This document shows positions 36,700 to 47,000 of a stretch of DNA of 64,000 nt, piece after piece. The notes beneath the pieces were generated by a model, which was not told the origin of the DNA, searched no databases, and worked only from the letters and a program-made list of their open reading frames with translations. Source of the stretch: Leptasterias polaris (taxonomy: Eukaryota; Echinodermata; Asteroidea; Forcipulatida; Asteriidae); assembly GCA_037783415.1 (NCBI GenBank), contig JAZGTN010000098.1:496001-560000 (forward strand), given 5' to 3'. Positions within the stretch are counted from its first letter, which is position 1, and every line of letters begins with the position of its first letter. The position numbers and the translations under genes were made by a program.

Positions 36700-37973
36700 T
36701 GAGCATCAGCTTGAAGATGATACGCACAGGGAGAGCCTTGTATTAACTGACAAACCTTTTAGCTTTTCAGTCACATATTTAGTGCGTTCCGGTCCTATTT
36801 TTTTTTTTTTTTTTGGGCATGTCCTTAAAAAATACCCCTCTTCGATGCATTTATCAAATAAAATCAAATTGTTTTTCTTGGGCACACAATATGGTCTTAT
36901 CTCATCCATGACTTTCTTCCACACGGCTACGTAAGATTTCACTCTTCCCTCTATGTTCAGCTAACCGGATTTTATATGTTGTTGTTGGATGCTGCTGTTG
37001 GACCTGGACATTAACAATACACTCATTGCTCAAGATTAAAACCATATGAGTAGCCAAGCAGAGGATCGGACACTCAATTCACAACTTGAAAAACACTGCA
37101 AAAAGGACCGCGGTCTATACTATTATTCACCACCTGCATTTGCTTGGCTGTTGCACAAGTTTTTACATACATGTACATCATATCCAGTCCTTGCTCTATG
37201 ATCATATGCATACATGTACATGTGTGTACATATGCAGCTCGCAGCTCGCAGAAAGTCGACTCGACTGTGAGCCCGGAGAGCGTGTACACTGTGCCGGATG
37301 TTATAACGTGAATATTTAGAGTATTGGGGCGTGGCTAACCACTTAATTTACATACTACACGATTATTTATATATAATGAAAGCAACGCAAAGTCATTATT
37401 TAGTATATCATAGCCTCGTTCGCTTAGTTGTAAAGTAATAGTTTTCCTTATTTATATATAAATGTGTGGTTCAAAATTCATTATTTACAAATAAATTTTG
37501 TCAGCCGATATTATTTATATATAAGTATAATGATCCGCAAAATTATATGTATATAATGAAAGCTGCCTAACAATTATTTATTATATAATTGCATGTGTAA
37601 AATAAATTATTTACATATAAATTTTGTCAGTCGTCATTATTTATATATAAGTGTAATGATCCGTTAAATTATATATATATAATGAAAGTTGTCCAGAAAT
37701 TATATACATATAATTGCATGTGCAAAGTTAATTATTTATATATAAAAAACTATCCGTCGACATTATTTGTAAATAATGAAATTGTGTTTAAGATTATATA
37801 TATATAATGAAAGCTTTCATACGATTATATATCAACAATTGTGTGGTGCAAAACTGATTATTTGTAAATAAAGATTAAATAATGGTTAAATAATGAATTA
37901 TATATTATATAATGAATTATTTGTAAATAATTGCGTTAAATAATAAGTTTACACTTGGCGCCTCATAGAAAGG

Positions 37974-38226
37974 CAGCATGCTAGCTAAGTGACAAATACA
38001 ATTCAGTAAGCAGCATATCATTCTCCGTGTAATAAATGGGCTTAAAAAAAATTACCATATAAACAGCCGTTGACTTAAAAACAACGGAAGAGGCTAAGAG
38101 GTCCACATTTTACGGTGAATATCTTTCAAAAACTTTTTGGAAAGGCTATCATTGTTTATGGTAAGTTGCAGTAAGTTGTGGATTAATAGCAACAAGAAAA
38201 GTGATATTAGAATTAGTCCCTCGAGT
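37974..38226. repeat. Solo arm of the large inverted-repeat element
   Basis: Related to 27810-28063 and, in reverse complement, to 25069-25215. Shared phrases include CAGCCGTTGACTTAAAAACAACGGAAGAGGCTAAGAGG (compare 27905-27945) and TATTAGAATTAGTCCCTCGAG. The 5.9-kb foldback element ends exactly at its left edge, so that element may have landed in this repeat. Confidence 0.65.
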
Positions 38227-38229
38227 TGT

Positions 38230-39165
38230 GTTGACAATTCACTAAGCCTATGGTCCTTCAGAATATGCATGGGAACTGTCATCGCAACATTTTCATTTTA
38301 AAAGTTGCCTGTGAGGCATATGCATAAATTATGTGAAGTACAGATCTTTATGTTTCTAATTTAAAAAAAGTCATCATTTGTATTTTATGATTTTATTTGC
38401 TTGATATATAGTTTTAGAAACTGTTTTGAAACTCTGTTGCTTGTTCCATTTCAACGCAGCGGCTAGGTTCCAGAGACTTATGGCGGATTGTCAATCGTGT
38501 ATTTAACCGAAACAACAGCGACTTAAAATTAAGGAGGGTGCAATGTTAATTTGTAATGTAATCTTGTACTGCTGAAAAAGCATTGGATTACCAAACGGAC
38601 AGACTTTAATCACTAGAGTTATTCTTGAGCTGGGGGGGGGGGGGGGGGGGGGGGAGGGGGGTTAACACAAACATGGCATTAACAGCCCAAAGGTTTGGAG
38701 TTCAAGGTGGCCGAAAATGGCAGCATTGAAAGTTTCCATCTGAGTTTATTTGCTAAACTATGCAAATAAAATCTATCTTTGAGCATTGAAATAAAAATGA
38801 TCATTGAGAAATAATAGAAAACAAAATATTCTGCAAACAATCTTTGGGCATAGGTTTGCCTTGTCGATGGCTGTTTTTTAGTTTGAATGTGATTATTTCA
38901 GGGCAAATTTTCAAACTGTCGGAGCATGGTGTGCACTATCTTGACACTTGGTTAGTTCTAATGGCTAAGAAACTTCAACAAAACACATTTTGTAATCATG
39001 ACAATAAGGGCAATATAAAATGACTGTCAGTAGCTCAATACCATCTTTGCTTCTTTTTATTTAGCAATATAAAGAAAAACAATTCGGCTGATACTGAATT
39101 TTAAGTTATATCAAAATTAATATTGTCAATGGTATTTAACTAATTTTCTCCAAAGGTATTTAAAG
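38230..39165. other. Intergenic stretch without genes
   Basis: AT-rich sequence with a ~22-base G run near 38633-38655. No coding or repeat structure beyond this was recognised. Confidence 0.4.
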
Positions 39166-39168
39166 AAA

Positions 39169-39690
39169 ATGTATAGGCATGCTTATTATTCAGCTATCTC
39201 CTTGACTGACATCTGGAAGGACAGAGGGATCTCCAGAACAACCAAAATTCGACTCATGAATGCTCTCGTCTTCCCAATAGCCACCTATGGGTCTGAAACG
39301 TGGGCTGTGGGTAAAGCAGACAGGAACAGGATCAACGCTTTTGAGATGTGGTGCTGGAGGAGAATGCTGAGAATATCATGGCAAGAGCACAAGACCAATG
39401 TTTTTGTTAGAAACCTGATAGGAGAAGAAAGACCCACCGTGTCCTCAAAAATTAACAAAAACAAGCTTCAGTACTTTGGTCACATATCCAGAAGAGAGGG
39501 GGACAACCTTGAGAAGATCTTTATGCAAGGATGTGTTGCAGGTAGTCGCCGACGTGGCCGTCAAAAACTTCGTTGGACAGACGGAATCAAAGAACTCACG
39601 GGCTTATCAATAAACGTTGCTTATCGATCTGCACTGGATAGACAGAAGTGGAACTACATCATAAACAGGGTCACAAAGGGTCAGCCATGA
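39169..39690 (+). pseudogene. C-terminal reverse-transcriptase remnant of a non-LTR retrotransposon
   Basis: An open stretch of 173 codons carries the hallmark of LINE-encoded proteins downstream of the RT catalytic core: RLMNALVFPIATYGSETWAV, then AFEMWCWRRMLRISW, GEERPTV, LQYFGHI and GRQKLRWTDGI. The endonuclease and catalytic RT parts are absent, so this is a 5'-truncated copy with its stop codon and a CGACGACGA-like tail. The open frame suggests a fairly recent insertion. The clade was not resolved, and it differs from the LINE at 36300-36699. Confidence 0.85.
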
Positions 39691-39694
39691 CTCA

Positions 39695-40670
39695 TAGGAC
39701 GACGACGATTATTCAAACTAATATTGATTAGTTTCAATCTGAAGGCTAACTGATTAACCCTTCTACTGTCTGACCATTCAATATCATCCACTGTGGTTTT
39801 GAATGATAGACAAACTATGCCAGCCTGCAATATGATATCATGTGGTGAATGCATCTACACAGTACAAACATGTACACAGTTAGTTCTGTGTGAAGTTGTG
39901 CCACCATACACAACCCGTGCAGTTGAATGGTTTCAAATGGTTGGTCAACTCACTGGAAAATGTTACCAAGAGTAGGAGGGTTAAGTTCATACCAGTAGTA
40001 ATCCACACAAATGAACCAGTACTTATTTCCAGTGGTCAATACTATACTGTCTCCATCACCCACAAAGAGCAAGTTATCCTCTACATGGTGTTGTAATGTC
40101 ATGGGTTTTATTCCACTATCAATTATTGTACTTAAACCCATTTCAGTGTTGAAATGAGAAGTTTCGTTTTACAGTAAAAGATCTACTCAAAGAGATTTCT
40201 CAAGACTGAAATTGTTTTTTCCATTCTTGTCTATACTTTCAAAATATTTACTTATCATAACACCTTGTCAAATCTTTACACACAATTGGACCATTGTACA
40301 CTGTGTACTCTGCGATACTTTACACAAATTTTCAATATAAAAAAAAAGAATCAGAAATTATTGCTATTTGGGTACTTTTCAAAAAGAAATACCGTGTTTG
40401 TCTCCTGATCCTGATAAAATAAAGATTAAATGTTTTGTTAATTATCATCTAAAACAAAAAGATAATTTAAAAACAATAATCTTTGTTGAAATGTAAACAC
40501 ATTCATCAGGCAAAAACAATCACAGAACTCTTGCTTTTTTTCATTTCAAATTTGTGTTTGAACATAATTATTTCAAATTTTAGATTAACTAAAATTTAAG
40601 TAGTATAAAGAATGTTTCCTCAAATAATTACAGAAATCCTCCCACACATCTCAAAACTTCAGTACAGCAT
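39695..40670. other. Intergenic stretch, diverged dispersed repeat
   Basis: 39765-39990 shares phrases (CTGTCTGACCATTCAATATCAT, TTCTGTGTG, AAATGGTTGGTCAACT) with 810-850 and 4260-4350. This marks an old dispersed repeat also found around the Gypsy remnant. The rest is AT-rich and without genes. Confidence 0.45.
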
Positions 40671-40674
40671 TTAA

Positions 40675-41068
40675 AGGTAGGGTCACAGCTTGTTTTTTTG
40701 TCAAAGTCATGCTGATTTATAGGAAAAAATGTCACTAAAGATACAATATCAGTTGCCTGTGAAAGTTTCAGTTAAGTATAATTTTCGAGAAAACGTAACA
40801 AACTTTCATGGTATTTTCATCAAGGACGTTGAACCCCTCCACTTTTAACGAGGTGACAGCGGGTACCAACTGCATCTCTGGCCGCAGCATTCACAAACGG
40901 ACTCCATGGAAATTTCAATCTCCAAAAGTCAACATACTTTTATTGATTTCTAATCAACGGGGGCATTTCAGACAAAACAATTTCGCAGGATGCTTACTAT
41001 CATGATCATCTTTGTGACAAGTAAGCTTTTGGATGAAATTTACAGAATTTTCAAGTATGACCCTATCT
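40675..41068. mobile_element. TTAA-flanked MITE, 394 bp, at the ALG9 3' end
   Basis: TTAA is on both sides (40671-40674 and 41069-41072). The ends are AGGTAGGGTCACAG and its near-complement TATGACCCTATCT. It begins 24 bases downstream of the ALG9 stop codon, so the ALG9 3' UTR must run into it. It contains the first AATAAA on the minus strand. Confidence 0.8.
40939..40944 (-). promoter_or_regulatory. Candidate ALG9 polyadenylation signal
   Basis: AATAAA on the minus strand ~150 nt past the ALG9 stop codon, inside the TTAA MITE. It is the first canonical hexamer seen after the stop. Its use is inferred. Confidence 0.4.
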
Positions 41069-41092
41069 TTAATTGGTAGCCTTAATGGATGC

Positions 41093-44000
41093 TCATCTCG
41101 TCACTACTGGACCATCTTTTGTAGCAGTTTTCTTCTTACTGATCTTCCTTCGCTTTGTCTTCAGAATATTATATTCAGCATGCTTGACATATCTCCCCGA
41201 TACAAATGGAATGAAGAATGCTCTGAAGAACCGATGAGACCTGAGAAATAAGCGTCCCAAAAGATGTTTAAGAAGGATAGAAATTACATTCATTGATAGA
41301 AATAAGTTTAACAAATAGTTTGGGGTTAAAAAAGAATGCTTTACGAGAATGTGATTTGCACCTGCTACCTCCAGATTGACGTGCCAGTGCACTGAGAGTT
41401 ATCTATACCTAGTCAGTTTACCTTGTGGTTTATATTTTGATAAATATTCAAAGTGAACAAATAGAATGAGTTGTTGCAAACTGCTTACCAACCAAAAGGA
41501 CCAATGGCATAAATGCAAAAAAATAATTAATGGCCTGACTTTTTGACCCTAGCAGAGTCTTTCTCGAAGGCTAAATGACAACACAACTCACATAAACAGG
41601 TGTAATAGAAGCAGTCAGGTGGAAATACATGAATAGAAAGAGAGGGGGCAAAAAGCACACAAAAAATCCTTTGCAACAATTATGAAAGCACAGACAAAAA
41701 GCAGGGTTTTTTACAACTTGCTTTTTCTGTGTGCTTTCTGCCCCCCTCTCTCTCTATTCACGTATTTCCACTCGACTGCTTCTGTTTCACTTGTATACCT
41801 TTTTTATGAGTGTTGTGTTGTCATTTTAATAGCCTCCGAGAAAGACTCTGCTAGGGTCAAAACGTCAGGCCATTGACTATTTTTTGCAACTATCCATAGT
41901 GTAACAAGTGAATAAAGCAACCAAAAGATGAAAGTAAAATCTTGCTAAGAAGACACAGGTTACTACGCTATAATGTTGCTTACATTGCTTTGCCAGTTAT
42001 TTCTATCCTGGTGCCTTTTTCTGGGGAGGGTGGGAGGTGACATTACATGTATGCCATCTTTCTTGGATCTCTAGGTCAAATCCGAATTGGCGGCTGCAAC
42101 TAAGGCTACGATTGTTGCTAAGGACGTCCTATACTTCAACATATGATTATGATGATGCAGAATCTAGCCGTAGCCTTAGCTGTAGCCACAAATTTGGACA
42201 CAGCTAACAAGTTCGTCAGTATTGACCTTAACTACCGCCCTCCATTGCCCATGCCCTTTCATTAGCAGTACCTTTGTGAATCTAGATATGGCATGCTACC
42301 GACAATCTCCCATTCTTCGTCTCTTTGTGAGTAGCGAGGTTCTCTGGGTGTTTCTTGGGGTAGGTCCAGATCAATCAGGTAATGGCACTTAGAGATGTCA
42401 AGCTGAAACATTAAAACAGTAGAAACATTTCACATCAAGGAATTAATTAATTGTTTGATCAACCACTTGAATAAAAACTAATTTCAATTTTGTAACAGGA
42501 ACATGACCTGTTCAGAAAAGTAAAAATAATTCAGAAAAAATAATGATATCTAGAAATTTCGAAGCAGATTCTAATTTTTAAAGAGCTTCTTAAGATCATA
42601 AATTATCCAAGCAATAAACAATTTCACTTGTCAGAAAGTGGGTTACCGGCCAAATAACTAAGTCATATTTACTGTTTGTGCTTGGTTCCCTGCTTATTTC
42701 CTTAGCGGAACAGAAAATTGCTATTTTTGGGGGGGGGTTGAAGGGGTTCCATGACAACGGGACCTGGCTAACAATTCAAGTACTCACATATCTAGATGTT
42801 TCTTCAAGGTTGAACTCATTCATATCTGTTGGAATGATTCTGGTTGCATCTTCTCCCGGCCCATATGGTTTAGGCAGTTGACCTCTGAACTCTGACTCAA
42901 TGAACTGTAACCTCCAGCTGAAATATAATTGGAGGATTTGGTAAACAAATGTGTATTCCCCTAAATGTCTCCATGAAGGCCAAGATGATGGATCAAGTCT
43001 TCTAAACAGAGAGTCACAGCTTGATTTAAAAAAGATTGATCTTTAGATAATTATTATTATTATAAATATTTCTGGTAATGAAACCAAGGACGCTTTATAA
43101 GTGAACTTAATCACTGTAGCTCGCAAGCTTGAGGAAACCAGTGTACCACCACCCCCCCCCCCCCCACCATATTGTTATATATTTCTGGTAATGAAACCAA
43201 AGACGCTTTATAAGTGAACTTAATCATTGTAGCTCGCAAGACTGAGGAAACCTGTAAACAAGGGGGCTTGCTATGCTTAGCCGGTAATCAAACCATACTG
43301 GGGCCACAAACCAACCGTGCCACCCATGTCCTGCTTGTGAATGGTACCTGGCTTTGATGGTTAACCCTATCAGTGTTCCAAACCAATTAAATCAGTCCAA
43401 ATTGTAGACTTTGTATTGCCAGGGCAGATTCAATCTACCTTAGAATTTATTTGTGAAACTTCAACATGTGACTATATTGTTATATATTTCTGGTAATGAA
43501 ACCAAGGACGCTTTATAAGTGAACTTAATCATTGTAGCTCGCAAGACTGAGGAAACCTGTAAACAAGGGGGCTTGCTATGCTTAGCCGGTAATCAAACCA
43601 TACTGGGGCCACAAACCAACCGTGCCACCCATGTCCTGCTTGTGAATGGTACCTGGCTTTGATGGTTAACCCTATCAGTGTTCCAAACCAATTAAATCAG
43701 TCCAAATTGTAGACTTTGTATTGCCAGGGCAGATTCAATCTACCTTAGAATTTATTTGTGAAACTTCAACATGTGACTAAAACAAACTTTGGGAAGTCAA
43801 CTTTGAATTTGTGTATGCCTTGATTGTTTTTAGAATTTGTATTTGCAATTTCTAAAAACAGAAGTAATTTACAGTTTTAAATGCATTGAATTAGTCATCT
43901 TTTGTGCCGGGCACTGCTAGGGTTGAGTTTATAGCTCAATAAACGATACAACACATGGAAAGAAAAATGTTTTCATACTTGTCCGGAAGGAAGAAGCTAT

Positions 44001-47000
44001 TTGGGAAGCGATACCACTCCTTGCCGACACAGACGTTGACCGGTCGGTCAGGGGGTAATGTATGTATCGCTTTGTCATCAGCTATGCTACCTAGAAGAGG
44101 ATACACATCCAGAGGGGAGTGGTAACCTGCCAAATCAAACAAACTACCAGTTAGGTTTGGAAAACATGCCTATTTTGTAAAATGAAATAAAAAATGCGAG
44201 CATAGAATTGAGCAATACATTTGCAAAAGCCTATTAAATTAGACAATTCCAGGGGATATAAGCGAGCAATGCATTATTAGAAAAAAATGTTGGACTAAAA
44301 AATCGAACCCCTATAGACCATGTTACATTTGTTTACAGAGTGGTGACCTTGTACATTCTAAAGTGTTTCCTGCCGGGCAAGATACTACACAGGCTATAAG
44401 GGAAACTTTACATTTTGTGTCATAATTTTCACATAAATTGAGAAAAATCAGACAGTGTAATCTCCAAAAAACGTAAGATTTGTTGTTTTCTTCCATTGAT
44501 CTGTGTACAAATGTGCCTGCAGAAAGTCCAGGCTCTGTGGCTCTTATGTAAACATGTGATGTCACAGGTCACATGGTCTATAGGAACAAGGTTGGTGACA
44601 AACCGGTCCAGACCTTAACATTTTCTGGCCTAAGGTCTTAAATAAAGACAGTGTTGTAGTCGAGTCACCTGTGTCGAGTCCGAGTCCGAGTCCGAGTCTC
44701 AAGTCACTTGGGTCGAGTCCGAGTCCGAGTCACGAGTCACTTGTTTAAATATTGATTGCAAACCAAATGTCATAAAATAAGAATTGGAAATGACAAAATA
44801 AAACACATTTATTTTAAACAAAGTTCTGTTAAAGTTGGTATAACCAAAAGAAACAATACGGGGCGGAACGGCCGATGCCATGATTGAAAAAATGTTGTAC
44901 TACTTTTTACTAGTGACGTGACCAAACTTGACGTCGTGTGTGTGTGTGTCATAGAAATAGAACCCGGAGAACGCTGAGCTCGACCGCCCTCTGTGTCGTC
45001 TACTGTATGGCAAAATATTATCACTGGCTTATCACTGACCAGCCTCGCTACCATGGGCAGCGCGCCGTAACACCCGACGTACGTCTCTAGCCATACACAC
45101 GTTTAAAAAAATGGCGTACGCGCGTCCATAAAAATGGTCTCACAACGAAATCGCACGCACAATGACACACTCGGCGTTCTCCGGGTTCTATTTCTATGGT
45201 GTGTGTCGACCATGTGTAGAAACTGGTGCAAACAACACACAGCCATCACAGTGCAATATGCAGGCTGTGTTTTACAGGTACCAGACATGCCATTTCCCTG
45301 GTAATATGCATCAAGCACAAGCAGTGGCTATGGTGTTAACGTTGACAGAATACCAGCATAATACTAGTGTCGTGCATCCCAGTGTTATTATGCGTGTTGA
45401 ACATACGAATCGAACATACACGCGCTGTATGTAGATGGCCATCTACACATTAATCACGAACACTATTACTTGCAACACCATACGACAGTGTACTTATTTA
45501 TTGTGCTAGACGTTAACTCCATGTGCACTCCGGGAATGACGATCGGATCATCGGAATTGTTTTTAATATTTAAAAAGGGTATTGTTTGTGAAAATACGTG
45601 ACTCGAGTCACGAGTCCTCGGGGACAAGTCCGAGTCATGATAGTCGAGTCCGAGTCCGAGTCCGAGTCTTTTGCAGACGTGACTCGAGTCAAGTCCGAGT
45701 CACCGAAATTGTGACTCGAGACGGACTCGAGTCCGAGTCCTGGACTCTAGTCATACAACACTGAATAAAGACTTGCTAAATGTGCTCATAATGCTTCTGA
45801 TAACTAATGGACCATATTTGTTGACAGCATGAGGGCACTTTCAACTGTAAAGTTTCTTACACTAAAACTGCATTTAATCTTATTTTGACTGCCCGTATGT
45901 TGTTTTCTTGTAGCAATGGTCAAATACTGGTAATATTGATAGTAGCAAAAATGTAAGAAATCCAGTTCATTTTACTTGTTTGTCATCACGTAAGTTGGGT
46001 TCAAACATGCCCTCCGGCGGTCAAAAATACTGCGTCGAGCTCAGCTGTGTGATGGTGAAATGGTTTATGATGGAATTTAGGTAACACAAACCAAAAGGAT
46101 ATCATGGGCAACTGCTCAGTTGATTTTTTTAAAGCCATTATTGGATAATGGTTGAACCAGGCTGGCTCAGTGGTTTCTTTCCTGCCTTTCACCTCCATGA
46201 ACACCGGTTTGAACGCCACCTCAGACCGGAGCCTTGCAAGTGGATTGGGTTTTCAGTTTCTAACTGATTGCGTTTGTTTTCCCCACTTGGGGTTTTCTGC
46301 CCACATCTAAAACTGAACATTTCTTCTCAGTTTCCTATTCATCCTGTTAATGGCGCTAATTGTGATGTTGGATGTTTAATAAGTAAATAAATAAAATAAA
46401 ATAAATAAAATATATGTCTTACCAAAGAAGAGTGCGGCTGATCTTGATAGAGAAAGTACGGTAAATATAACAGCAACAGTAGCTGCCAGCCAATTTGATG
46501 ACCATGTGTAATGTTGCGGTTTGTACGGAGTAAAGAGATGATGGTACAGTTTCTATTGATCAAAATTAATAGCACATTTTAAAGTTAGTTTGAAGAAATT
46601 AACCCAACTCCCTAGGTGTTCTAGCTAGGCAGGTTCAACTATGGTTGGACTCTGATAAGATTGGCATGCCTGGGCTCAGAGTGGTTGGCTTGCGGTACAG
46701 CCTTATTTTCATAACAACAGCCTAAAATGTATTTTGAAGGACTCAGGGGTTAGCTATTGAAGACTGTTTTTAATTAAGAGTATTTTTTTTCCATATTAAT
46801 TTTTGTTCATTCCTACTGACTAATTAGTCAGTTTTAAGAAACCAAATGTCTATATTAATGGTTGAAGATTTCTTCACCTGTATGGAAGACATTGTAATGG
46901 CAGCTCCTAAGATGAAAAACGGATAGATGGGAAACAGAAACCTCTCCTCCTAAATTCAAATGCAAAGAAAGGAATTTCATGAGTCAAAGAAAAAGACAAG

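Larger units (their letters stand above)
32055..37967. mobile_element. Foldback element 4 (5.9 kb) with ~650-bp AT-rich terminal inverted repeats and 6-bp TSD
   Basis: The ends are TATGAGGCGCCAAGTGTAAAC and its complement, with the perfect TSD GAAAGG (32049-32054 and 37968-37973). The arms (32055-32715 and 37310-37967) mirror each other throughout. They consist of spaced AT-rich palindromic modules such as TTATATATAAATAATG every ~50-60 bp. The inner arm ends are GTTAGCCACGCCCCAATACT and its complement. The interior holds a hairpin MITE (35325), a LINE fragment (36300-36699) and GC-rich 33300-34030 sequence with short open frames and possible splice sites, but no recognisable transposase. It lies ~280 bp upstream of copy A's start codon and may have displaced upstream regulatory DNA. 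Confidence 0.85.

Noticed and set aside
36706..36942. Minus-strand frame with WKKVMDEIRPY resembling a MULE-type transposase piece
   Set aside because: Too short and only vaguely similar; no catalytic residues could be placed.
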